Shown in pieces: positions 8,485 through 16,493 of a stretch of 64,000 nt of DNA. Under the pieces are notes generated by a model that did not search any database, had not been told where the DNA came from, and saw only the letters and a list, made by a program, of their open reading frames with translations. Position 1 is the first letter of the stretch. Every line of letters starts with the position of its first letter. The translations under genes and the position numbers were made by a program. Location of the stretch: positions 1 through 64,000 of the forward strand of contig CAZXYS010000019.1 of assembly GCA_964645005.1 (NCBI GenBank), written 5' to 3'. This DNA is from CAZXYS01 sp964645005 (GTDB taxonomy: Bacteria > Bacteroidota > Ignavibacteria > Kapaibacteriales > UBA2268).

Positions 8485-8895
8485 ATGGAAAAGCAGACGA
8501 AGATCCTTCTGAAAATTATTCTATCAGCACCGGCAATTATAATAACTGCGGGGATCTTCCTGGTATCAAACATGTCTCAGGCAAACATAGAATATCCCTT
8601 TTCGATGATGGATAAATTGCTTCACGCTGCAGCATTCTTTATATATGGTTTAACCCTGGGCGCAGCGTTTTATAGTTTTTTTCATTACAAATCTGATAAA
8701 ACGCTGCGTACCTGGGTCTTTATCTGGGGAGCGGTATATGCAATTTTAGATGAAGTTCATCAAGCTTTCGTACCTGGAAGAAATGCTGATATTCTTGATT
8801 GGGCATCTGATATTGTTGGTATATCACTATCGATTATATTTTTCAATATTATAAAAAGGTTAGTTGAGAAAATCTTGGATTTGAAAGAAAACTAA
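8485..8895 (+). CDS. VanZ-like family membrane protein
   Basis: 136 residues with four predicted membrane helices (about 7-27, 47-66, 76-92, 108-126). The DEVHQAFVPGRNADILDWASDIVG segment between helices 3 and 4 matches the VanZ-like signature (DE-x-HQ-x-F-x-x-GR-x-x-D-x-x-D). VanZ itself gives low-level teicoplanin resistance; for chromosomal VanZ-like proteins the role is mostly unknown, so no resistance is claimed. The stop codon overlaps the tgt start by one base (TAATG), showing translational coupling in one operon. Confidence 0.85.
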   Translation: MEKQTKILLKIILSAPAIIITAGIFLVSNMSQANIEYPFSMMDKLLHAAAFFIYGLTLGAAFYSFFHYKSDKTLRTWVFIWGAVYAILDEVHQAFVPGRNADILDWASDIVGISLSIIFFNIIKRLVEKILDLKEN

Positions 8896-10019
8896 TGTCC
8901 GGTTTTTTTAAACTCATAAAAAAGAGTATTAATTCTGATGCACGCGCCGGTATTTTAAAAACCGGACACGGCGATATTCCTACACCCGTTTTTATGCCAG
9001 TCGGAACCCAGGGAACCGTAAAAGCTATGCAGCACAGAGAATTGGAAGAAAATGGATTTAAAATTATTCTCGGAAATACGTATCATCTATATCTTCGACC
9101 GGGCATGGAGATAATAAGGAAATTCGGCGGTTTGCACAGATTCATGAACTGGAAGGGAGCATTGCTCACCGATAGCGGAGGATATCAGATTTTCTCTCTA
9201 AAGGACCTTCGTAAATTAACCGAGGACGGAGTAGAATTCAAATCTCATATCGATGGCTCCTCTCATTTCTTCTCTCCTGAAAAAGTTGTTGAAATACAAA
9301 GATTTCTGGGCTCTGATATAATAATGCCTCTTGATGAATGCACTTCTTATCCTACAACCTATGAAATTGCACAGAGATCTATGGAATTGTCTCTTCGCTG
9401 GGCTGATAGAACTATGAAAGCATTCGAGAACTCATCTGCTCTTTATGATTTTCCGCAGAGATTGTTTGCCATTGGTCAGGGTAGTATGTATAAAGTTCTT
9501 CGAAAAAAGTATATTGAAAAAATGACAGAAATGGAATTTGACGGATACGCCATAGGTGGACTATCCGTAGGCGAAGAACCCGAATTAATGTATGAAATGA
9601 CAGAAATATCTACGGAACTTCTTCCTGATGACAAACCCCGCTATCTTATGGGGGTTGGAACTCCCGAAAACGTACTTGAGTCCATAGACAGAGGAATCGA
9701 CATGTTCGACTGTGTCTTACCCACCAGAAATGCCCGAAACGGTCAACTATTCACAAGCAGAGGGAAAATCAATATCAGAAATGCTCAATACAAGCTTTCT
9801 GACGAGCCAATAGACGAAGAAGTCGGCTCCTATGCCGGTCAAAATTTCACATTAGGATACTTACGTCATTTGATTATATCCGGTGAAATTCTTGGGCTTC
9901 AGTTAGCTACCCACCAAAACCTATCTTTCTATTCCTGGCTGGTTAAAACAGCGAGAGAGAAGATAATCGAAGGTTCCTTCGAAAAGTGGAGAGATGAAAT
10001 TATCGCGCGGATAAAATAA
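8895..10019 (+). CDS. tgt: Queuine/preQ1 tRNA-guanine transglycosylase (zinc site altered)
   Basis: 374 residues. It exchanges guanine 34 of GUN-anticodon tRNAs for preQ1 on the queuosine pathway. TIM-barrel motifs are present: D93 in LTDSGGYQIF, GGLSVGEE (221-228), and the nucleophile D272 in FDCVLPTRNARNG. The usual C-terminal zinc site C-x-C-x-x-C plus His is replaced: the aligned residues in PIDEEVGSYAGQNF are V310, S312 and G315, and the His position reads Q341 (H340 beside it). The usual VQGG is GQGS. The rest of that region (YLRHL, GEILGL) is normal, so this is a substituted site rather than a truncation. Translationally coupled to the VanZ-like gene. No other queuosine gene is nearby. 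Confidence 0.93.
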   Translation: MSGFFKLIKKSINSDARAGILKTGHGDIPTPVFMPVGTQGTVKAMQHRELEENGFKIILGNTYHLYLRPGMEIIRKFGGLHRFMNWKGALLTDSGGYQIFSLKDLRKLTEDGVEFKSHIDGSSHFFSPEKVVEIQRFLGSDIIMPLDECTSYPTTYEIAQRSMELSLRWADRTMKAFENSSALYDFPQRLFAIGQGSMYKVLRKKYIEKMTEMEFDGYAIGGLSVGEEPELMYEMTEISTELLPDDKPRYLMGVGTPENVLESIDRGIDMFDCVLPTRNARNGQLFTSRGKINIRNAQYKLSDEPIDEEVGSYAGQNFTLGYLRHLIISGEILGLQLATHQNLSFYSWLVKTAREKIIEGSFEKWRDEIIARIK

Positions 10020-10049
10020 AAAAAATCCCACCTCCCAAAGAAAGCGGGA
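10018..10049 (-). terminator. Leftward terminator after the DUF4286 remnant
   Basis: Read leftward: TCCCGC stem, 12-base loop, GTGGGA, then a run of eight T (plus-strand A tract 10018-10025). It belongs to a leftward transcript, probably of the degraded gene at 10057-10260, and overlaps the tgt stop codon. Confidence 0.55.
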
Positions 10050-10056
10050 CCCAAAA

Positions 10057-10260
10057 TTACAAACTATGCCGCACCTGTTCACATTCATAATGTACTGAAA
10101 AGTAATGCGACCGTTTTCATCTTCCGCAACTGACAATAGCTGCACTTTTCCGAACAGCCCGGTTTTCATTACTTCCGGGATATGCTTATCTCGCATCCAT
10201 CTAAACAAATCATACTTTACAGAGCTTTCAACTTTGATGTTCACAATGTATTTAATCCAT
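10057..10260 (-). pseudogene. Degenerate DUF4286-family protein remnant
   Basis: The leftward frame starting at GTG 10239-10241 reads NIKVESSVKYDLFRWM, then RDKHIPEVMKTGLFGK, then LLSVAEDENGRITFQY. This matches my memory of the small DUF4286 family (start like M-x-Y-N-V-T-V-x-V, then W-x-x-W-M, HIPEV-x-x-TG). The ATG at 10258-10260 is one base out of frame: ATGGATTAAATAC would read M-D-K-Y-I-V-N-I if one T were absent. Near the C-terminus the frame again departs from the family, and the other frame stops at 10057. The usual length is about 100 residues, so I read this as a frameshifted, shortened relic. Alternative: a short functional protein using GTG. Confidence 0.5.
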
Positions 10261-10334
10261 ATTCACAATACAAAATTGCTTTTTATGGCAAAAAACAGCT
10301 AACTTGTTTAAATTCCCCTCTTTGAGGGGTGCCC

Positions 10335-10592
10335 GAGCGTGGCGAGTGCGGGGTGGATTCTTATTTAACCCACGGTTTTTGATAAACCTGTGGGACACAA
10401 GCGCTTACAAAAGTGTTAGATGGGAAAATTCATTAGAAGAATTCCCTCATCCCTAAATCCCTTCTCCCAAGTGGAGAAGGGACTTTCAGTGTAATAAGAA
10501 ATTCTTACACCCTTCTCCCGCCGCGAGAAGGGCTGGGGATGAGGGGGAACAGGAGATTATTTTTGTTCTAATGCAAAATGAGGGTTTAATCA
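10335..10592. repeat. 230-bp palindromic repeat, copy 1
   Basis: Shares its left end (GAGCGTGGCGAG, then GCGGGGTGGATT, TTATTTAACCC, TTTTTGATAA, CTTACAAAAG) and right end (TTCTAATGCAAAATGAGGGT) with the copy at 18707-18962. The inner ends form an inverted repeat (TTATTTAACCC / GGGTTTAATCA, 10361-10592). The centre holds two CCCTTCTCCC...GAGAAGGG hairpins (10459-10482, 10510-10532) nested in CCCTCATCCC/GGGGATGAGGG. It ends 3 bases from the recombinase stop codon. Confidence 0.7.
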
Positions 10593-10595
10593 TAG

Positions 10596-11498
10596 TTATT
10601 CCTCTGCTTTAGGGTGGGCTTTTTTATAAGCTTCTTTCAGCCTCTCGACTGAAACATGTGTATAAACCTGAGTCGTAGAAAGCGAAGAATGCCCGAGCAT
10701 CTCACTGACGGACTGAATATCCGCACCTTTATTAAGTAGATGCGTTGCGAAGGAATGCCGAAGCACGTGCGGACTTTTAGTAGGTGACTCAGTGATCTGC
10801 TTCATAGCTTTATTCAGCATTCTATAGGCGCTGGAGGGATTCATTTGTTGTCCCTTTGTGGATACGAACAACGCTTTTTCCTGGACATCCTTGCAGAGTG
10901 TATGCCGCAGCTTAACATAATTTTTCAGAGCCAGCAGAGCATTTTCGCCGATTGGTACTTCGCGTTCCTTTCTGCCTTTTCCTTTTACCCTTACGCTTTT
11001 CCTGCCATAGTCAATATCATTAACATTCAGGTTCAAGGCTTCGCTTATTCTAAGCCCTGAGCTATACAATAATTCTGCCAGAGCTAAATTCCGTGCCCCG
11101 AGCGGACTTTCTCTGTCAAAGGCAGTCAGCATGTCATCTATTTCATTTTCCAGAAGGAAAGATGGCAGCTTCTTATCTGTCTTAGGCATTGTCACCAGCG
11201 ATGCCGGATTTTTTTCGATAAATTTCTTTCTGTGGCAGTATTTGAAAAAAGACTTTACCGCAGAAATTTTCATTCTAAGAGTATTTTTGCCATGACCATT
11301 ATCAAATAAATATCCCAGGAAAGGGCGGATATCATCAATATCTATCCTATCCAGTTCGGGCATTTCATCTGCTTCCATACCAATAAAGTCATAAAACTGC
11401 GCCAGTGCAAGTCTATAACTTTCAATGGTATGCGGGGAGAAATCCTTTTCCAGTTCGCAGTATTCAAGAAATTGTTTTATTGCCTGTTGTAATTTCAT
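10596..11498 (-). CDS. xerC: Tyrosine recombinase XerC/XerD type
   Basis: 300 residues, the normal length for Xer recombinases, which resolve chromosome dimers at dif with FtsK. The N-terminal SAM-like core-binding domain (about 1-100) is followed by the catalytic domain with R150 (SGLRISEA), K174 in the KGKGRKERE hairpin, H244-x-x-R247 (HVLRHSFATHLL), H270 (LGHSSLSTT) and nucleophile Y279. All catalytic residues are present. There is no nearby integron or integrative element, so chromosome maintenance is more likely than element mobility. Whether it is XerC or XerD cannot be settled from the sequence alone. Confidence 0.92.
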   Translation of the reverse strand: MKLQQAIKQFLEYCELEKDFSPHTIESYRLALAQFYDFIGMEADEMPELDRIDIDDIRPFLGYLFDNGHGKNTLRMKISAVKSFFKYCHRKKFIEKNPASLVTMPKTDKKLPSFLLENEIDDMLTAFDRESPLGARNLALAELLYSSGLRISEALNLNVNDIDYGRKSVRVKGKGRKEREVPIGENALLALKNYVKLRHTLCKDVQEKALFVSTKGQQMNPSSAYRMLNKAMKQITESPTKSPHVLRHSFATHLLNKGADIQSVSEMLGHSSLSTTQVYTHVSVERLKEAYKKAHPKAEE

Positions 11499-11664
11499 TA
11501 TTCATTTTAATTATTTTTACCAATATAATAACTCTACACATTTTATGCCAAATATTTATTAACTTGCAGCGAAAACAATTTGATTTTTTAAAATATTAAC
11601 ATTACATTGCGTATATAATATTACAGTTAAGTATATCAAACCGAAAATTATTAATGAGGGATAG

Positions 11665-14600
11665 ATGAAATTGAAATATTTGACCGCGATCATTCTGCTT
11701 CTGTGTCTGTCCGGACTCGTTGCAGCACAGGAGATTTCTTACATAATTCCGGATATTGGCGCACCGGACATGAATACTTACATCGAAATTATCGGTCCCC
11801 ATGACCAAACCGGCAACTTCGGTGACGACGGTTTGTACTTGAATAATCCCGGCGACGATGTATATTTGGAACTTGTCAATCCTGCAGACAGTACTAAGAT
11901 CACTTTCGGACCGCTCATAGTAAGTTGGGACGGAAGGATGATCTCTACACAGATTTTTGTTCATCCGAATGTTAATCCCAATACTTCGGACTGGCAAAAT
12001 CTTAATGCGGAATTCATCATCCCTTTCAGAGTGGTAGTAAACGGAACACCAACCAATGAAGTAAAATTCTATATATTAAAACCTTACAATTTGGGCGACG
12101 TAACTTCTTATCCCGATAGAGTTTTTGGAGAATCTTCTCTTGGGAAACGGTCACCCCGCGGGGCTATTATCGTCGATAGCCTTATCCTCGCAAATGATGT
12201 CTATACGGTTTCCACAAATGACTGCGACCCTGAAACTGAAGGTAATCAGGGGTATCTGCCCTTCATTTTACTTTCCAAGGGTAATATTTCCGGCGGGTCC
12301 AATTCAAAGATAAGTGTCAGCACCACGAATAAACACGGCGGTCCGGGCGGCGGCGGCGGCGGCGGTAAATACTGCGACTCCCCCGGCGGCGACGGCTCCG
12401 ACGGTGGTGATGGCTTTACCGGGGGAGGACCCGGCGGACGGAATAAATCGGGGAATCCCTTTTCAAGTGATAATCACAAGCCTGCGGGCACGGGAACAGG
12501 TAAAGATTCCGATAATGAAAGAATCGGTGGCTACAGTCTAAATGGCATTCCCGGCGCGAATAGCACAGCCTATGAATCCGCCGGCGGCGGCACAGGTCAT
12601 CCCTTTGGCAGATCCGGAGACGGCTGTGGCGACGGCTATTCATGCGATCCGGAAGGCGGTTACGGCGGCGGCGGCGGCGCCCCGCAGAATGGCGTAGGCG
12701 GATCGGCAGGTTACGTATCCGAAGGCGATAATACTACATCTAATAACGGGGGGAAAGTATACGGAAATAGAATGGCTGTGCCTGCTGCAGGCGGTTCAGG
12801 CGGTGCCAGCGGAAATCCCAACACACCGATTGGCAATTGCTCCGGTGAAGGCGGCGGCGGAGGAGGCGCTATTGTCGTCTACGGAATGAACATCAATAAC
12901 CTGAACTTGTCAGCAGACGGCTCCGATGGCTTCAAAGCAAAGGATACTGATGTCCGAAGCTATGGTGGGGCAGGCTCCGGTGGTTTTACCGGTTTTTTTG
13001 CAAAGCAGCAAATAGTTGGTGCAGCTTCTGCTATCGGCGGAGAAAGTGCCGAAGATAAAAAAGCAAGCGATGGAAGAATACGCATTGACGCCGATGATTT
13101 TACAGCAGGCTTCGGAAGCGCTAATGAAACTGAATTCCGTGGAATTACATCCGATACAACCAGCTTCGTTAGATTAACGGATTCAATTATGGGATCGTTC
13201 CAATCAAGCGAATTTGTCAAAATTTTTTTAAAAACTTCATCCGGTCCCTGGCAGGAGCTATCTAATGTCGACCTGCAAGGGGATAACTGGAAAACATTCC
13301 CGCAGTTTACTAATGATAATGACTTATATTTCCTGACCGCGGTACTTAACATGCAGTTTTTTGGTTCATCGGATTATACGTATGACCAATCATACGTCAT
13401 GTCACAGGCTGCGGCAAATATTCTTAAACTTGAAGAATATCCCGAAATCCTTAGCGATACTGTCAGAAGAGATACTATAAAAGGATGCCCCGGCAATGAA
13501 GTATATGATACACTATACGTCAAAAACACCGGAACTGACTGGTTACAGGTAGATTTTCAAAATGCCGTCTTCAAAAACGGAACTCCGGGATTTGAACTTC
13601 TCACCCCAACAAAATCAACATTCGTTTTGCCGGATGATTCCCTGAAAGTTGTTGTTAGATACACTTATCAAGCCGGTCAACCATTGACAGTTACCGACAT
13701 TCTTCAATTCGGACACAATGACACAGAAGCCAAAAAAGATCCCTGGGAAATCAGATATGAAATTAAAGTTGAACCCTTCCTGCTCAGTTATATTGAAACA
13801 TCAACCGGAAAAGCATTAGGCGCCAAATTTAGAGATTCTACCTTATTTTTAGGCAGTCAATGCCCCGGAGTCATGACTTATGCATATTTTACCGTTAAGA
13901 ATAATTCTTCGTTCGAGGTCAATTTAAAGGATCCGGTTGTAAACAACTCCAAATTCAGTGCTGACATCACTGGAAAGAGAACAATTCCGTCAAATGACAC
14001 TTCCACAGTCAGAGTAGAATTCAACGGTAATTCAGATGACAATCAGATAATATCATACCTGATTATTCAATATGAAGACTGCGATGCAATTAATGACACT
14101 ATATCCATTACAGTGAATATAAAGCATACTGATATAGAAATCATCGGCAGCGGTGATTTCGGTAATGTCAGAGTTGGAGACACCAAACAAATCAAGATTG
14201 AGCTTGAGAATAAAAGTTCCAACAATACAGCTTACATTGATGATATACCAACAATAGTTCAGCCTTCGGCTTTCACAATTGTTGACTTTGAGCCTGATAT
14301 ACCCTTGTATCTCATGCCCGGAGAATCCATGACGTTTACTGTTGAATTTGCTCCCCAGACGGCTGGTCCCGACAGCACCCTGTACGAAGCTTTTTCTGCT
14401 TTAATGGATACCTCCTGTGCCGATACAACTGATATTATGCTCAAGGGCAATGCAGTTCAATTCAATACAGTAGTCTATCCAAAGCCTCTTGATTTTGGTT
14501 ATCAGCCATTCTGCAAAAAGCCGCAAGACAGTATTATTATAAAAAATATGGGAACCGGTGATATTGAAATAACCGGCAAACTTGTGATAACGGGCTCAGA

Positions 14601-16440
14601 TGCGGCAAGTTTCGAGACTTCTCAGAATGTCGATCCCCAGATTATTCCTGTTGGGGATTCACTGATCATATACATTAGATTCTATGGAGATCGAGGCAAT
14701 TTCGGGCAGAAAACTGCCTTCATCGAAATTCCTACGAATGATCCGGACAAAGATTTAATTAAAGTACAACTTCTTGCTTACAAGGAAGATATAATTATGG
14801 ATCCCACGGAGATATCTCTGGGAGGTATTCCCGTAGGTATATTAACCAATTCGTCATTTACACTTACAAATAACGGTCATATCATTTGGGATGTCGATGA
14901 CAACAACACTTCTCACAACGATCTTTCGGTAACTCCACCGGGAGCGAAACTGGATAGTCTTGGCGGTTCATTTGTATTCAATCTCGCAATCACCCCAACA
15001 AGAACAGGACCTCAGACAGATACTATCATTTTTGAAACAACCGATCCATGCATTGACACTTTCCATGTATTGGTACACTGGAGAGGATTGGAAGCACAGA
15101 TTTCTGCAACAGACACCCTTAATTATGGTTTGATAGCAAGCTGCTCACAAAAACTGGACAGCATTCTCGTGAAAAATTTCGGCGAAGCATCCGCTGAGAT
15201 CAAAGATATGAGAATCACCGGTTTCGACGCTGCTCTATTCAGCATTGTTAATCCTAAGTACCCAACAACTCTTTCACCTGGTGACAGTATTTATCAACCT
15301 ATAATGTTCAATCCATCAAGCGCAGACGACGGACCTAAAACTGCCGTCTGCAACATTGACGTAACAATGAATTCACAGGATATTTCTTTCCAAACCGTAT
15401 TGAAAGGGGAAAAGCAGTCAGTCATTTTAACTTATCCCAATCCAATCGATTTCGGAACGATTTCTGTCGGCAATTCAAAGGATATGAGGCTGACTCTTAA
15501 AAATGACGGTGATTTCCCTGCTCATATAACCGGAATGACGGCGCTGGCGCAGCCGTCGATATTTTCCATGAATCCCGATCAAATAGACGTCATCTTGCAA
15601 AAGGGCGATAGTATTACTTTCGATGTAAGTTTCAGCCCCGCGCAAGAGATCCCTTACGAGGATTCAGTAACATACAGCATCGATATAGACACATGCACCG
15701 AACAAAGAACAGTCCAATTACGCGGCAGGGGTGCGCCTGCAGCATTCGTCGAGGTCTGGCTGCCGGATACTCTCGTCAAACCAAATATCAGACACTATCA
15801 ATTACCTGTTTTTGCTCAAAAAGATGTACCCGATGTTGAGATCAAGGATATCTCATTCACCGGCAAATTCAAATTTGACGCAAGCCTTTTCTATCCTGAA
15901 GGGCTTTCCAAAGGTCAGATCATCGGCAATGAACTCGATCCGCAAACCAGAACAAGAACTATAGAAATTAAAGTTGACAGCGTCGAAATTTTCGACAGAA
16001 AAACAATATTAACCAGAATAGAAGGAAGTACACTACTGGGTGAGGTAGATCGAACAGGTCTTATTTGGGAGGAATTCAACTGGGATAATAACAGCACATT
16101 TCAGGACAGCGTATTGGATGGTTCCCTGCGAATAATTATCTGCCGTGAAGGCGGCGACAGATTGCTCAAATGGAACTATCCGATAGATCTTTCAGTTTAT
16201 CCATTGCCGGCCGGTGAAGAACTCAATGTAGATGCGAGAATTCTTGAGAGCGGGAAACATTCTCTCGAGCTAATTGATATTCATGGCAGGGAAATTGATA
16301 TACATTCCTGGAACGCGGATACCGGTGGAAAAGTATATGAATTTACTTTCGACACCGGCGGATTGTCTTCAGGTGTATACTATTTGAGACTTAGCTCAAC
16401 GAGCAAGAATAAAGTCGTACCTGTGTATATAACAAAATAA
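11665..16440 (+). CDS. Large T9SS-exported surface protein, glycine-rich with choice-of-anchor-D repeats
   Basis: 1,591 residues. A signal peptide (MKLKYLTAIILLLCLSGLVAAQ) leads into an N-terminal beta region, then a glycine-rich block (about 220-440) with GGC-codon runs and scattered cysteines. From about 590 to 1360 there are Hydin/ASPM-like Ig repeats (choice-of-anchor D), seen as recurring DFG/NYG openings, I-x-N-x-G-x-x-x-x-x-I and P-x-x-x-G-D-S patterns. The end (about 1510-1591) is a T9SS type A sorting domain: VYPLPAGEELNV, GKHSLELIDIHGREI, GLSSGVYYLRL. It should cross the outer membrane by T9SS and be anchored or released. Function is probably adhesive or structural but unproven. It is followed after 53 bases by an outer-membrane protein gene on the same strand. 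Confidence 0.88.
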   Translation: MKLKYLTAIILLLCLSGLVAAQEISYIIPDIGAPDMNTYIEIIGPHDQTGNFGDDGLYLNNPGDDVYLELVNPADSTKITFGPLIVSWDGRMISTQIFVHPNVNPNTSDWQNLNAEFIIPFRVVVNGTPTNEVKFYILKPYNLGDVTSYPDRVFGESSLGKRSPRGAIIVDSLILANDVYTVSTNDCDPETEGNQGYLPFILLSKGNISGGSNSKISVSTTNKHGGPGGGGGGGKYCDSPGGDGSDGGDGFTGGGPGGRNKSGNPFSSDNHKPAGTGTGKDSDNERIGGYSLNGIPGANSTAYESAGGGTGHPFGRSGDGCGDGYSCDPEGGYGGGGGAPQNGVGGSAGYVSEGDNTTSNNGGKVYGNRMAVPAAGGSGGASGNPNTPIGNCSGEGGGGGGAIVVYGMNINNLNLSADGSDGFKAKDTDVRSYGGAGSGGFTGFFAKQQIVGAASAIGGESAEDKKASDGRIRIDADDFTAGFGSANETEFRGITSDTTSFVRLTDSIMGSFQSSEFVKIFLKTSSGPWQELSNVDLQGDNWKTFPQFTNDNDLYFLTAVLNMQFFGSSDYTYDQSYVMSQAAANILKLEEYPEILSDTVRRDTIKGCPGNEVYDTLYVKNTGTDWLQVDFQNAVFKNGTPGFELLTPTKSTFVLPDDSLKVVVRYTYQAGQPLTVTDILQFGHNDTEAKKDPWEIRYEIKVEPFLLSYIETSTGKALGAKFRDSTLFLGSQCPGVMTYAYFTVKNNSSFEVNLKDPVVNNSKFSADITGKRTIPSNDTSTVRVEFNGNSDDNQIISYLIIQYEDCDAINDTISITVNIKHTDIEIIGSGDFGNVRVGDTKQIKIELENKSSNNTAYIDDIPTIVQPSAFTIVDFEPDIPLYLMPGESMTFTVEFAPQTAGPDSTLYEAFSALMDTSCADTTDIMLKGNAVQFNTVVYPKPLDFGYQPFCKKPQDSIIIKNMGTGDIEITGKLVITGSDAASFETSQNVDPQIIPVGDSLIIYIRFYGDRGNFGQKTAFIEIPTNDPDKDLIKVQLLAYKEDIIMDPTEISLGGIPVGILTNSSFTLTNNGHIIWDVDDNNTSHNDLSVTPPGAKLDSLGGSFVFNLAITPTRTGPQTDTIIFETTDPCIDTFHVLVHWRGLEAQISATDTLNYGLIASCSQKLDSILVKNFGEASAEIKDMRITGFDAALFSIVNPKYPTTLSPGDSIYQPIMFNPSSADDGPKTAVCNIDVTMNSQDISFQTVLKGEKQSVILTYPNPIDFGTISVGNSKDMRLTLKNDGDFPAHITGMTALAQPSIFSMNPDQIDVILQKGDSITFDVSFSPAQEIPYEDSVTYSIDIDTCTEQRTVQLRGRGAPAAFVEVWLPDTLVKPNIRHYQLPVFAQKDVPDVEIKDISFTGKFKFDASLFYPEGLSKGQIIGNELDPQTRTRTIEIKVDSVEIFDRKTILTRIEGSTLLGEVDRTGLIWEEFNWDNNSTFQDSVLDGSLRIIICREGGDRLLKWNYPIDLSVYPLPAGEELNVDARILESGKHSLELIDIHGREIDIHSWNADTGGKVYEFTFDTGGLSSGVYYLRLSSTSKNKVVPVYITK

Positions 16441-16493
16441 TTTTAGGATATTAAATAAAAATTAGATTTTTTAGATAATTATACGGTAATTAG

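Larger units (their letters stand above)
10020..10595. other. 576-bp intergenic region: gene remnant plus repeats
   Basis: Between tgt and the convergent recombinase gene. It contains the DUF4286-like remnant and its terminator (10018-10260) and a palindrome-rich repeat (10335-10592). No intact gene. Confidence 0.8.

Noticed and set aside
8485..8895. Glycopeptide resistance gene vanZ
   Set aside because: Only the general VanZ-like fold signature is seen, with no van operon around it; chromosomal members are widespread without known resistance.
9921..10244. Leftward frame of 107 codons as an intact gene
   Set aside because: Only the first ~57 residues look like DUF4286; the rest is antisense to the tgt 3' end and passes through a terminator. 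Recorded as a remnant instead.
10596..11498. Phage or integron integrase
   Set aside because: Length and motifs fit chromosomal Xer recombinases, and no att sites, cassettes or phage genes are nearby.
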